Origin: Hyalella azteca
Taxonomy: Eukaryota; Arthropoda; Malacostraca; Amphipoda; Hyalellidae
Direction: 5' to 3'
Length of the DNA: 64,000 nt
Assembly: GCF_000764305.2 (NCBI RefSeq)
Contig: NW_025947678.1
Span: 1-64,000, forward strand
Made by a program: the position numbers and the translations under genes. Numbering within the stretch: position 1 is the stretch's first letter; each line of letters starts with the position of its first letter. Positions 42,501 to 51,690 of this stretch are shown here, in pieces. The notes beneath the pieces are model-generated. The model saw only the letters and a list, made by a program, of their open reading frames with translations. It made no database searches and was not told the DNA's origin.

Positions 42501-45353
42501 ATTAATTATTGAAATGCATTTTACATTCAATGAATCACTCAGTTTAAGATACCGCCATAAATATCCATATTTCAGGACTCACGTTCATTTGCAGGATATT
42601 CAATAATTAGTTCTTACTTAATAATATTCCTCATTAAAATAACAAAACTGCATGGGATATGTTCAAATTGGTACACATTTGTTATTATACTTAAATAATA
42701 ATCAAATATAAGTATTTATACATTATAAGTAAATGATCAACTCATAAATTTTCATTAGATACTCGTCATATTCAAGAAAATACATAATAACTAAATGCTA
42801 AATTGCAGATTTAATGTTATGAAACCTAGTTTCCGCCTTGTCTTACAGTCAATTGAAACAGATTTTGACTTCAAGAAATAAATGGTCTTATGCAAGAAAT
42901 ATCTTCGACAATCTTTCAAATATCTTCCTATGCTCATATTGGGACCGTTATCGCTTTAATATTAAACCTTAGTCCAATTAAACCTTAGTTGCCAATTAAG
43001 TCGCATTTACGTGCAAGTGCTTTGCTGACGGTCGTAACTTGTTGCTAGTTCTTCAATCAATATTGATAACAGTTGAAGTATACGAAACATGTTATTAAAA
43101 TATTAGATAATTCATCGTTCACAGCGGCACGTACTGGGCAATTAGCGAGGCTGACTTTTGTAGGTTGACCCTCCCAGTAACCTAAGCCGGCGTGACAAGA
43201 TTTATCGAGCAAGAAGTTCATGTATTCGGCTGGCTCAGCCCACGGTGACATCATGGAGAATGTGATGCACGTCTTGGCCTCCCAAGCAGCGATCGCCAAA
43301 TTTAATGCAGTTACGTTCAAATTCGCTGCCGAAATAAAGATAAAAAAGGTTGGAAACGGTTATAACAAGACCGATATTAGGCACATACCACCGTTAATAG
43401 TACAGGGGCCATACTTTCAAAACTTGCTAAGTGATCGTATACTTACGCTCTATTTTCTTGTCTGTGATTGGTAGATTTTGCTTGAAAAGCCGTCAATGAT
43501 TGGCTGATGAAGTTACGATCTCTTAACTTTTTTTGATAGTATAGGCCCTGATAATTGAATGCTCAGTAAATTTTGTGACAGGACAGGCGTTATTTCATTA
43601 TTTTACACGTAGCATTGTCAAACATTTAAAGTTTTGCTCATTTGTTAGATTTTCTTTCACAATATACAAGTTCAACGAGTAGTTCATTGGGTACACGGAA
43701 ACAAGCAAATAAATGAGATCTTGTACTCGTAAGTTATCAAATTTTGTGTTTGAGTTTGAATGTTTGAAGCCTGAATAAGAAGTTCAGTGGTTAAAATAGT
43801 AAAAGATTAAGACTTCCGTGCAAAATAAGGGTTTGTCCATGTCCTTCTTTATTTTCAGACTATTTAATTTCGAAATTATTAATTGGATTCCGGTTGAACA
43901 GATCCAGGATGACGTAATCCAAGAAAATTATATTGGAAAAATAATTCCCAAATTTCATTTATTTTTTACCGGGCATCGTGACATTCCCGTGCTACATTAA
44001 TGCGAAAGGAAAATGAATAATATACGTTTAAAAATTACTTTTTAAAGACAACACTTCTAAAGAATCCAGTGTCTCCAATGTTAAAGATGTACAATGAATT
44101 TCTCATTTTATTTTCGAATGATAAAAAATCAAATTTTCAATTTTTTATATATCAGTTTTTTTCAAAATTATTTATTCTGTCAATTGATTCATGCATTGCC
44201 TCCGACTTCACACAAGTGTGCAAAATTTCAGATCAATTGGACAGGTAAAAGTGTGTCGAATATTAATTATGAGATTCGTAGCTGACAAAATTATTTTTTT
44301 AATTTTTTTAATATTGGAAAAAAATTTTATTCTAAAATTATTTATTTTGTCATTTGATTCATTTATTGTCTCCAACTTTACGCAAGTGTGCAAAATTTAA
44401 GATCGAGAGGATAAGTAGAAGTGTGTTAAGTTTCAATTACAAGATTTGTAGCAGACAGACAAACAAACAGACAAAGAAGAAGTGAAGTTAAAGAGATGTG
44501 TTGTAATAAGGTGAAGAAACTATAGTCAATGCAATTGATTTTGCAACGCTTTAAGCTGGGATTAACTCACGATCCGATATTTTGTAGAAAATATTCACAA
44601 CTCCGTCCTTTTTTGGCCAAAGTCTTTCCATTGATATCAAGTTTTTATCAAGAAAACTGTCCCATTGCTCCGCAGAATACAGGATGTCGTCTAGCAAGAC
44701 GGATCCGTCTGCTCTTCGATGCACATCCTGAAAAACATTTTTAAATTAAATAAAGTTCATCGTCATATTGAAATTCATACTGAAATTAAATGTATTTCAT
44801 TTGACTGTAAAAATCTCTGTATTGCGTGAAGTTTGCGAAAGTGAACCACTAATTCGAGCTAAAATAAATTACGTTAGTAATTTAGGTTTTATTTTTTTTT
44901 TTAATTAGGGGTTTACGTTAGTTGATTCTATATCGTAGCATCAACTGATCAACATTCTATATCGTAACATCAACTGTATTTCTTCTCGATTACTGTATTC
45001 CTTAAAATATGGTAGCATTGCAAAGTGCAGGTATTTTAATTACAGACAGTTTACCTATATCATAGAAGAATTTTTGCACGTATTACATGTATATCATGTT
45101 TATTAATAGTTTTTTTGAAACATTACACAATTATTTTGCACCGAGCATATTTCAATGATTTCCATAAAAATTATCCAGCTCCGAATGCGCAATTGATCCC
45201 TCAGAAGTTATGCTTAAAATGGATAGTTTGAATGTGCAGCAATACATATATTGGGAAGTTAATAACGAGTAACTTTACCATTGGAGCGGCATCAATGTTC
45301 ACCAAGCAGAGGCAGAGCGTCAGGATCGTTTGAAGCGTCTCTCGTCGAACCAT
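33505..45353 (-). CDS. Astacin-family zinc metalloprotease with EGF and CUB domains, 11 coding exons
   Basis: Secreted zinc endopeptidase of the astacin/BMP-1 family. Joining 45353-45279, 44727-44571, 43325-43135, 42417-42350, 41193-41067, 38584-38458, 36539-36405, 35535-35437, 34477-34321, 34073-33915 and 33508-33505 gives one frame with matching phases at every GT/AG junction: 432 residues. Order: signal peptide (1-22), short propeptide with a LLDDILYSAEQW segment resembling the usual FEGDI aspartate switch, catalytic domain (about 60-247), EGF (255-285, six cysteines), CUB (about 295-431). The zinc site is HEIGHALGIEHE (147-158), the Met-turn SLMHY (199-203, with the zinc-side tyrosine), and the catalytic-domain cysteines are 97, 121, 140 and 247. 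This layout matches SPAN/blastula protease-10 and nematode NAS proteins. The final exon adds one residue and a stop, so the 3' end is the least certain part. Introns after exons 6, 7 and 8 start with tandem copies of the exon end and donor. Confidence 0.92.
33915..34073 (-). CDS. Astacin exon 10: CUB end
   Basis: Acceptor TTTTTTTCAG, donor CTGCAG|GTAAGA. Encodes FCGEEIKKGTAFESDKSVLI, LHYTNGDYTKHG and YRGYKATFTTEAIPNC, with the canonical .FCG, L.....G...GF.A.. CUB pattern. Confidence 0.9.
34321..34477 (-). CDS. Astacin exon 9: CUB middle
   Basis: Acceptor TTTCTCCAG chosen because it keeps phase 1 and frame; a nearer CGCAG would break it. Donor AAAAT|GTATTG, weak but phase-correct. Encodes ATECQRAVVKFDDFGIQPRN and LCGSSFLEIRSDVSVPEGK. 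Confidence 0.82.
35070..35235. mobile_element. MITE-like ACGTTG-rich element, partial
   Basis: TATTCTCTAGTCGAATCAAC, GGACGTTTGAATCACGTTGA and AAAATGCAACATTGAATGTT are diverged forms of the element at 4.4 and 25.3 kb. It lies in the astacin intron between exons 8 and 9. Confidence 0.55.
35254..35479. repeat. Two-copy 113-bp tandem repeat spanning exon 8 end and donor
   Basis: Copy at 35,367-35,479 holds the real exon end (43 nt) and 70 nt of intron; copy at 35,254-35,366 repeats both. Anchors TCGGGGTAGCCA and GTTGAAGCACCATGAAA are each 113 bases apart. The second donor reads GTGTGT in place of GTATGT and keeps GT. Confidence 0.9.
35437..35535 (-). CDS. Astacin exon 8: start of CUB domain
   Basis: Acceptor TTTCAACACAG, donor GACCG|GTATGT. 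Encodes LIKQLSPYTSVISTSGAVVV and SPGYPDKGPST, where SPGYP is the CUB signature. The last 43 nt and 70 nt of intron are duplicated once downstream. Confidence 0.9.
35811..35837 (-). ncRNA. Hammerhead-like ribozyme core, candidate 1
   Basis: The minus strand reads CTGACGA, then TGGAG CTGGA CTCC as a stem-loop, then GAAAC. CUGANGA - stem II - GAAA is the hammerhead catalytic core, which is known in Penelope-like terminal repeats. Stems I and III could not be drawn confidently by eye. Confidence 0.45.
36051..36418. repeat. 52-bp minisatellite, 7 copies, containing exon 7 end and donor
   Basis: The units on the minus strand contain GAGCTATAGAG|GTGAGGCA and then ACATCATAGAGGTTGATGAT. The rightmost copy is the real exon 7 end with its donor. 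Counting from the exon, copies 2-5 keep AGAG|GTGAGG or CGAG|GTGAGG; the two farthest copies read GAGAGG and have lost the GT. Confidence 0.92.
36405..36539 (-). CDS. Astacin exon 7: EGF-like domain
   Basis: Acceptor CTCTTGTTAAAG, donor ATAGAG|GTGAGG. Encodes CKKESEPCKNGGYTQKDC and SCACPLGTTGDKCEN, six cysteines in EGF spacing. The exon end and donor recur in a 52-bp tandem array downstream. Confidence 0.92.
36895..38028 (-). mobile_element. Non-LTR retrotransposon, RT C-terminal half (family B), inside an astacin intron
   Basis: Minus-strand reading: GTVLGPILFLIHIADIDVAV, SLFADDTRIQLTITDRRDC, DWAQVNNMQFNRTTFEVLRY, then RALVITILEYCCQLWTP and LFNALPKYLREGEF, then the ATGAGGGCGGATGAGCGATA tail. 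Fewer stops than the sister copy at 17.7 kb. It lies between exons 6 and 7 in the same orientation as the host gene. Its 5' side is cut at a CTCCAC/CTCCAG simple repeat. Confidence 0.85.
38028..38165. repeat. CTCCAC/CTCCAG hexamer-like simple repeat
   Basis: Imperfect CCTCCAGTTCCACCTCCAGT-type run. The glutamate/leucine-repeat frame on the opposite strand is an artefact of it. Confidence 0.85.
38189..38480. repeat. 35-bp minisatellite, 8 copies plus a 12-bp partial, containing exon 6 end and donor
   Basis: Full units start at 38,189, 38,224, 38,259, 38,294, 38,341, 38,376, 38,411 and 38,446, with a 12-base partial at 38,329. The last unit is the real exon end (23 nt) plus 12 nt of intron. 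On the minus strand every unit has a GT donor: six read AG|GTGAGG or AG|GTAAGG and two read GG|GTGAGA. Confidence 0.95.
38458..38584 (-). CDS. Astacin exon 6: end of catalytic domain
   Basis: Acceptor TTAACTCTTGCAG, donor CATAG|GTGAGG. Encodes SFGIDGKRAMLAKD and ITHWNAKLMNTMYGC, with Cys247 closing the long disulfide. The last 23 nt of the exon and the first 12 nt of the intron form one unit of a 35-bp tandem array that continues into the intron. Confidence 0.9.
38664..39495. mobile_element. Penelope-like element with inverted terminal repeats, endonuclease remnant inside
   Basis: The outer blocks 38,664-38,890 and 39,240-39,495 are inverse copies. The end motif is TTGAAGACCAGAGAATTTGT and the inner hairpin is AATGAATG/CATTCGAAACG, with GCGCCTTTTAACTTGATAAT. 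The middle (plus strand, about 38,930-39,180) decodes, with frame changes, to TLSRRLTCHLQ, then VLEEGTSVVIRCPDANR and LAIAEALINKD, the C-terminal part of Penelope GIY-YIG endonuclease. It inserted in the intron between astacin exons 5 and 6, beside (AT)n. Confidence 0.8.
39545..41030 (+). mobile_element. Compact Penelope-like element with direct terminal repeats
   Basis: Direct repeats of about 235 bp, 39,595-39,830 and 40,738-40,972, each contain CTCCAGCTAT, TTTCTGACTAC, ATTTCCACCAAAATTTCAAT and the hairpin AATGAATG...CATTCGAAACGTCGTTAATAA. They bracket a single open region with three GIY-YIG-like modules and no RT. GACCAGAG-type motifs and (AT)n lie at both outer ends. Direct terminal repeats are the other arrangement known for this class. 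Confidence 0.75.
39829..40734 (+). CDS. Open frame with three tandem Penelope GIY-YIG-like modules
   Basis: A 301-codon open stretch made of a 285-bp (95-codon) unit repeated three times, with frame anchors at 39,828, 40,113 and 40,398. Each module carries an EGCRLL strand (FCPKEGCRLLHYLDR, YFKEGCRLLRVMDYVGLIG, FCFKEGCRLLHVLDSIG), then TTTTLDSRFSCHQRQA or equivalent, then KIVDEF.RL.DTL. The last module ends with the family's C-terminal block (QWPDNNRPAIAEPLIS). The YIG element is RVI, YVG and SIG in modules 1 to 3, so the nuclease site is degraded at least in modules 1 and 3. No ATG lies near the start; the first methionine is in module 2. The opposite strand is also largely open, so openness alone is weak proof of coding. 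Confidence 0.6.
   Translation, partial: HNVKPRTILSNGHCKEVGVLRETGVICKFCPKEGCRLLHYLDRIRVIAVTTTTLDSRFSCHQRQAQNQTRSQSITIEQHHFKIVDEFDWLRDTLGNKVKPRTIPNNGSCKKARVLQEADVFYKFYFKEGCRLLRVMDYVGLIGVTTATLNCRFSYHQRQAHYHARSQRIVNKQVHLKIVDEFNRLCDTLDNNVKFQTKRNKGPCKNAEVIREAGVVYKFCFKEGCRLLHVLDSIGQIGLITKTPSRYLVSYLQTGRQVNHARQAHNQTVTRIVLNVIISIVIMQWPDNNRPAIAEPLISTD
41067..41193 (-). CDS. Astacin exon 5: Met-turn
   Basis: Acceptor TTTATTTTCAG, donor GAACGG|GTTAGT. Encodes DENIIVFMANVKPESASNYD and VPYDYYSLMHYRER with the S.MHY Met-turn. An (AT)n tract and a Penelope-type end lie just inside the next intron. Confidence 0.93.
41200..43130. other. Astacin introns around exon 4, no other gene
   Basis: Apart from exon 4 (42,350-42,417) this is AT-rich intron without recognised repeats. 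Confidence 0.6.
42350..42417 (-). CDS. Astacin exon 4: zinc-binding motif
   Basis: A 68-nt exon with acceptor TTTATTCACAG and donor GACAG|GTGTGT. Encodes THEIGHALGIEHEQSRSDR: three zinc histidines, the catalytic glutamate and the following conserved EQSR.DRD. Confidence 0.93.
43135..43325 (-). CDS. Astacin exon 3: first cysteines of the catalytic domain
   Basis: Acceptor TTTCGGCAG and donor CCCA|GTACGT. Encodes LAIAAWEAKTCITF, the YMNFLLDKSCHAGLGYWEG segment and KVSLANCP. The cysteines 97, 121 and 140 fit the disulfides of the family (97 with 247; 121 with 140). Confidence 0.9.
43330..44015. other. Astacin intron between exons 2 and 3, no other gene
   Basis: AT-rich, short frames only. Confidence 0.55.
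44017..44475. repeat. Dispersed repeat with a two-copy internal unit and ACAGACAAAC tail
   Basis: ACACAAGTGTGCAAAATTTC and GATTCATGCATTG words occur in two tandem sub-units (from about 44,095 and 44,285). It ends with CAGACAGACAAACAAACAG, a tail typical of RTE-like LINE/SINE 3' ends. The first 235 bp reappear in the chimeric patch at 25.4 kb. Confidence 0.65.
44571..44727 (-). CDS. Astacin exon 2: propeptide and start of catalytic domain
   Basis: Acceptor TTTTTCAG|GATGTG and donor GGATC|GTGAGT. Encodes RRADGSVLLDDILYSAEQW, then MERLWPKKDGVVNIFYKISD, the conserved .LWP...I.Y.I. beginning of astacin catalytic domains. Confidence 0.9.
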
Positions 45354-45373
45354 TTTGGCAACCTTCGCTGCAA
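45279..45373 (-). CDS. Astacin exon 1: start codon and signal peptide
   Basis: Coding 45353-45279: starts MVRRETLQTILTLCLCLVNI and ends AAPM, a typical signal peptide with a basic start, leucine/cysteine core and small residues before the cut. Donor CCAATG|GTAAAG. A strong acceptor (TTTTCTTCAATAG) ends at 45,374, so 20 nt of 5' untranslated sequence precede the ATG and a further upstream non-coding exon is expected. Confidence 0.85.
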
Positions 45374-45589
45374 CTATTGAAGAAAACAAAACGATCGTGT
45401 AAGATATTGTCATACATACACATGAACGTAATTCATTACAATAAATTGGGGTAGAACTACGCAAGTGATGATTCGAAATGAACGATACGAATTCTCGATG
45501 AGCAGAAAAATTAGTTCTTAACTTACAATGACAATTGCCTGTGTTATTTGTTCGTAAACGATATTATTATAACTCAAGTAATCATGTAG

Positions 45590-45725
45590 ACATATATATA
45601 TATATATATATAAAGGTTATTATATTATAAAAAGATAATAATTTTTATATATTATATTATATACACAATAATTATAAAAATTATATTATACCATATATTA
45701 TATGAAAATGTACATTGTAAAATGA
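45590..45725. repeat. (AT)n-rich microsatellite region
   Basis: A run of more than 20 bases of alternating AT is followed by AT-rich imperfect repeats, upstream of the astacin gene's first visible exon. Confidence 0.85.
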
Positions 45726-45729
45726 CAGA

Positions 45730-47600
45730 CTTTTTGAGAGAAATGCCGAAGAGAGATTATAAGATACTCCGTGATAATCTATTGTAAGCATCAACTAAGC
45801 GTAAAACTTATATTTCATTCCTGTTGATGTAATTTCTACCAAATCGTGAGTATCGAGCAGCATGGATGCATATAACCTAACCTGAATACTAAAATGCAAA
45901 GTTTTGCCTGCTTCCTACGTATGTTCTTCTCATTATTTTATTATTGATGCATGTGATGAATAAAAAAATGTTTATTTGCGGCCGGGCCTTGCACACGATA
46001 TTCAACGCAATCAATGTACATTAATTTAGTCACTGCTGAATTTATTTGAAACGATTTTTTATTGCATGTCTTTCTTCCCAGTAACTCATCAACTCAGCGC
46101 CATGAACATAAACACGAAAAAAATTAGACGCAATGAGTCACGAGGCAAAAAACTTTTGTGACCGTGAATAGAATGAATAGGAATAATATTCATTCAGAAA
46201 TGGAATATTCATCGAGACAGGAATATTGTGATATGAATAATTACTGACATTTTTACGATAGATTGAGTGATTGAGTTTGAAAAACCGATGTTTATCAAGT
46301 AATAGTTGGTTGGCGAGCCGTGAGGCAGGTTGAACTTGAATTTTGGCTGGCGAATTCAAGGCCGAGTAGAGGTTGAGTCAATAAAAAAGCACCTACATAT
46401 AAAAGCATAAAGCAATAAAAAGTCAATAAAAAAGCACCTACATAATGAGTATTCATGTTGAGCCACCATATTCAACATGATTCCCTAACTTCAAGATAAG
46501 CACCCAATAAAATAAAATATCTTATATTAACAGCCGTAAATAGTAACGACACGGAAATCGAAACAGCCGTACGAATGAACGACACGACCGTCAATGTGCA
46601 ACAGCATCCTCAGTGCAGTAAAAATTATGCTTGAAAGAAGAAAAGCTTTCGCGAGAAAGAAGACTATCACGTTATTGCAAATTTGTGAGCAACCATTTTA
46701 TTGAACTATCGTGGATGAGAGGTCAAACCATAAAGTTGTTTCTTGTAATTGTAAATTGTTAACAATTGTTACAATTGTTGTAATTGTAAATTGTTGTTTC
46801 TTGTATTGTATTATTTGTAATTGAATTGTATTAAAATTATACCTTAAATTCTAGGGCAGACAATCAATAAAGGCATTAGATCTCAGAGCTCACCTTGACC
46901 AGTTGACAAGAGAAAACGTCTCAATATGATGACAGCTGATCGCGCTCTCCGTATATACTGTGTGGATGGGGAGGTGAAGTGAGGATGGGGAGAATCAAGT
47001 GTACAAATATGATCCCTGAGAATTTGTAGTAAAAGAATTAAAAGAAGATGAATTAATATGAGAATGATTTAAAGTAAAACGGAACTTCGTCGAGTGATGA
47101 AATGGCCGGAATGGAAGAGTGGGGTACAGGGAGTGGAAAGTCATTTTCATTTAATTTTGATAAATATGTGTTTAATTTGATTTAATTTTGAATATTAACA
47201 TTTATTTGTCATTTACCAGATATTTGTGTTGAAATTCTCGTTTTTCCTTAACAGGACACCGTAAACTCGTCTGATCTTAATAACAATAAAATAATTTACA
47301 AATATATCCTTTCTACGAAATTATCTGAAAAAATACAGTACATCTTAGTTTTATTGTGTATATAGTGGAAACATGTTAGAGTTTAAAAAGTAAACGAAAT
47401 CAATAATTGGAATTAATCCCTGGAACGTTTAAGAGGAAATTACTTCTAGCTCATGTGACTACCAAAGTAAATGCTAAGAGAATATTTGCAAACTTTGTAA
47501 TTAATTTCCATCCTTCTGGCATACGCTCAATATTAATTGCTAACGATTAAATCACTTGTTGATGGTCTAAAAACTTAAAAGCAAAGAAAACTCTACAAAA
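45730..47600. other. Stretch upstream of the astacin gene, no recognised gene
   Basis: AT-rich. AGTCAATAAAAAAGCACCTA occurs twice near 46,376 and 46,420. The promoter and any upstream non-coding exon of the astacin gene may lie here, but I could not identify them. Confidence 0.4.
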
Positions 47601-47624
47601 ATTCATAGTATCTTTAAAGAAAAT

Positions 47625-47650
47625 GTTTCGGAGTCCAGCTCCATCGTCAG
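47625..47650 (-). ncRNA. Hammerhead-like ribozyme core, candidate 2
   Basis: The same 26-base core as at 35.8 kb on the minus strand (CTGACGA, TGGAG-CTGGA-CTCC stem-loop, GAAAC) with different flanks. Two copies with an identical core support a conserved motif, presumably from Penelope terminal repeats. Confidence 0.45.
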
Positions 47651-47875
47651 CTCGAAAATTCTAGAACACAGATAAATCAGTAATTAGTACAGTCATGATT
47701 GCAACAAAAAACCTAAGCTGTAAAACCTGGATGGTCGTACGAATAAAAACCATGCTTTATTTGCTTCCACTCACTAGCCTGATCTTCAGAGAGACTTGTA
47801 TGATGCCTTTAAATTATAAATGAGAATTATCCAAATATTTCTCCAAAACATTTTTTTAAAGCGCGTGTTAGCTTC

Positions 47876-48096
47876 ATGTCGCAAAAACTTTTTTTAGTCT
47901 TAACCCTATCGAAATTCGAAGACCTGTCAGCCGCTGGCACACGGACGCCCCAGGTTCTTATGGCCGGGGAAATTAGAAGCTCTATGTCCGCATTAGGTTC
48001 CGGTTGCCGTAGCGAAATAAGCGCCGAAATGGAATCTTGTGAAATTACTCGTCGAGCTTGGGGCGATCGTGGGGCTGTCTCTTATACACATCTAGA
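47876..48096. other. Probable chimeric patch ending in a Nextera adapter relic
   Basis: CTGTCTCTTATACACATCT then AGA at 48,075-48,096 is the mosaic end and the first bases of its inverse. The 200 bp before it are unusually GC-rich for this neighbourhood and have no recognised content. Treat the join as artificial. Confidence 0.85.
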
Positions 48097-48195
48097 CGTT
48101 CGGGACAGACACGGCCGAATATGAAAAATGCTTAAAAAAATGCCCCCTCCCTTCCCCCCCTTATGGGGGGAAGGGAGGGGGCATTTCAATCTCTG
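48097..48195. repeat. Small palindromic element, copy 2
   Basis: ATGCCCCCTCCCTTCCCCCC, TTAT, then its inverse form a nearly perfect hairpin of about 22 bp arms, flanked by ACACGGCCGAAT as in the copy at 3,760-3,850 (opposite orientation). Confidence 0.8.
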
Positions 48196-48211
48196 AACGT
48201 TATATATATAT

Positions 48212-48576
48212 NNNNNNNNNNNNNNNNNNNNNNNNNNNNNNNNNNNNNNNNNNNNNNNNNNNNNNNNNNNNNNNNNNNNNNNNNNNNNNNNNNNNNNNNN
48301 NNNNNNNNNNNNNNNNNNNNNNNNNNNNNNNNNNNNNNNNNNNNNNNNNNNNNNNNNNNNNNNNNNNNNNNNNNNNNNNNNNNNNNNNNNNNNNNNNNNN
48401 NNNNNNNNNNNNNNNNNNNNNNNNNNNNNNNNNNNNNNNNNNNNNNNNNNNNNNNNNNNNNNNNNNNNNNNNNNNNNNNNNNNNNNNNNNNNNNNNNNNN
48501 NNNNNNNNNNNNNNNNNNNNNNNNNNNNNNNNNNNNNNNNNNNNNNNNNNNNNNNNNNNNNNNNNNNNNNNNNNNN
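48212..48576. other. Assembly gap (365 N)
   Basis: Unresolved bases. Confidence 1.
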
Positions 48577-51140
48577 ATCGTGCGATAGCGTCATCAGCGT
48601 TTGACCAGGGGCATGATGACGAAGCTTGACCAGCTGCTATTTTTAAGTATATTACGCAGATTTGGCCTACCGGGCAATTGACTTCCAAAAGAGGCTGGTA
48701 AATAGAAGCAAAACACCCTACGTGGCCGACTTGCTCCTGATTCACCCCTAAGCCGAATATAGTTCCTCTAAAACGACCTTAATCGGCACGAAAATTTTGA
48801 CAGGGAATTTACCTCCAGGTCTTACATAAATAATTTGATGCACCAGTTGCTAACTTGTATGCGATTGCTAACTTGTTTGCGATTGCGGATGTTACGAACT
48901 TTTAGTAACTAACGTGAGAGTTTTAATTCAAAGATAAATTCAAAATGACGCCATGTTTCATTTGGAGTTCAGGAAATGCGCAATACTGAGTCTATGATTT
49001 AATCGAGTACGATATTACAAATGGCTATTTCGAAATTATGTTAAGGTTGATCAATAATGTATCAAATTCGTTTATATGAAAATGTATCATTCGTATCTTT
49101 AACGCTTCTTCTTGCAGGATGGTCAAAATTTATTTGTTATAAAATGCAACTCAAAGAACTTCACCTCATCTTCCTTAGCAAGCGAAGTTTGATAGCAGTG
49201 ATACAATTCCTAGCGTTATTTGACACCGACGCGTATGCATGTAAAACACACGAATGTGCATTTTAGAACTGAAGAACAATATATTTTAAGGTCTTCTATT
49301 TAGATAGAATCATGCTAATGCATTATTTGATGTATATTTTTAAATGATCATTCTGTTCTAGTGATATTTTGAACCCCATATTTTTATGTGCGTAAATTGT
49401 ATTACTACTAGATGATCACCAGATAATTAGAATTTTTCTCTAAAATGGTTGAAATTTTTTTGAGGAGAGCATTTCTAGCCACTAGATTTCTAAAACTTCT
49501 CTAATATTGCTGTCATATCCGATATGCTATTGCAAAATTTATTCATCGCAATTGTGAGTCACACTATATAGTAGAGATTTTGCAAAAGAAATTTCATTGG
49601 AGAGGCTTATTCTCTAGACACGTGTTTCTTCAGAAATTGGACTGCTGTCTGGCAGCTAGTTTGCTTCGCCTACAACTCTTGTATGTAATAAATATTGGAA
49701 GTAAACGTGAAAAAACATCGCATCGATGAACATTTATCACTGAAAGATTTTGTGCTGAAAAATATTGTCGACACTACACACCCACGGGATCATCTTTCAT
49801 GTCTAGTGCCTATATGCCACGTTTTATAGTATCTATGCTAAGATTATATAGACGATTTCTTGAATCTCGATTCCACGCATTTTCCATTTTATTTCTCGAA
49901 ATTTATGCATAATTGTAGTCATTCGTACATTCTATCAATTGAACATTGATTTTTCCAGTACAGAAAACAAACCGTAATCCAAACCTGTTCCTAACTTGAG
50001 GAGGTGTATGCAAAAATCGGAAACCTTGTTACGAAAAAGACATCAATTTGAATTTAAAAACAGAACCGAAGTTATTGTTCAGTTTTTAATCGTCCCGGTA
50101 GTCTTGTTTCCAAGGTTCTCTGCAGTTATTGTTTCTGTTTTTCCTTTGTCAATAACTCCATCGTTAGAAAATCTCGTCCTCGTTTTTTATGAACTATGAA
50201 AAAAGATTTATGTATGATGGGAGTCAATAGAACCGAGTTTTTAGTGTCTGCGAAATTTCTAGCTGTGTGTGTGTCAGGGAAATTGAATATTTTCACACAA
50301 AACACGGGGCTTCTGCCGACTATTTGAACGCAACTTAGAAGTCAACTGGCAGATGTTCGCTCACTTGTGTCAAGATGATGACTAAGAAGGAGAGTTTCAT
50401 GCGAGCCGTCAGTTGGACTGTCGAAAATTAAAGTCTGACAAACTAAGGATGAACAAATTAATTCAGAGTTATTTTGCAGTAAAAATTTGAATCAGTTGGC
50501 CTTCTGGCCTTCTATTTAAATTTTTTAGCTTAAACGTTAACTGAAAAATTTTAAATGATTTACATTCATGCCACAAAAAATCCTTCACATTGGAATACTA
50601 CACAATGAACTTAACTCAATTCTCGATCATGACTAGTCCGACTACATCAATCATTAATATTCAATTCAAAACTTTTTAAACATTCTCATGTAAAATTTTG
50701 ACGTCTGAGTTTTCAAACGGATGTGTCTGATCTTTATATTGAAGCTTAAATGTAGGCAAAGTCTCATATTTAGAAACTAAAATCACACTAATTTCATAAA
50801 AATCAAGCGATAAACAATTTACAAGTTTAGCAGAAAAAATTGCGAGGGTCGGAATATAGTCAAATGTGGCTAATCATACTACATTATCCACATATATATA
50901 TATAATCATACTATATATCAGCCGCAGTTGCGTTTGATTTCGATCAGCCTAATTTTGTTCTTGATCGAATAATTACTTTCACAAGGTTGCTCATGGCACG
51001 AACAAACCTCCAAGAAGATGACTGAAAAATTAATTGTTATTGAGGCTACCTTGGACATGGGTGAAGCGTTTTTTAACTTTTTGGAGTTCGATTTCTAAAT
51101 AGCTCGGAAAAGATGTAGATGAGCAGAAAAACGACGTGTG
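48577..51140. other. Stretch without recognised gene
   Basis: AT-rich; only short frames. An (AT)n tract lies at about 50,892-50,910. No domain was recognised. Confidence 0.4.
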
Positions 51141-51144
51141 CAAA

Positions 51145-51690
51145 ATTCTCGACCCCAAGGCTGATTTCATCAGGATTCGAAAGTCGTTTGAAATTTTCAA
51201 AAATATGAAAAAATTACACATGGATGGAAATTTTCCCTAAAATTTAGAAAGCCTTTTTAGATGTCACAATGGACAAAAATAATCATAAAAAACGTCTTTA
51301 GAATATATTTTCCAAGTTTCTGATCTCTACCTCATCTTCATTATTAGAAAATCATAATAAATTATGATTGTACAGCATATACTCTATATATTTCAACATT
51401 TTACCATAATATATCTTTCAATTTGTGGAGCTCTAATATTATCATCTTCATTGTCAGAGGGTCACACTAAGAATGACTAATTCTCCTATAATTGTAACTT
51501 AAGGAATTATGTTGACATAAGGCATCAGAACTCTCTTTCCTTATTAGTTTCAACCTTAGACATCGAATTATAAACTATTTGACCCATGTAATCACAACTC
51601 GCAGCGTGTTGATACTTTCGAGAGGGAATCCATAGATTACCTCTCTTTTTTGCATGCCTATATTTTGTCGACGCTGAGGTTTTAAAGTAC
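51145..51690. repeat. Dispersed repeat A, copy 1 (inverse of 54,125-54,655)
   Basis: AGAGGGTCACACTAAGAATG, ATAAGGCATCAGAACTC, GTGTTGATACTTTCGAGA and AAAATAATCATAAAAAACGT words match the reverse complement of 54,125-54,655 in the mirrored order, at perhaps 70-75 percent by eye. Confidence 0.7.
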
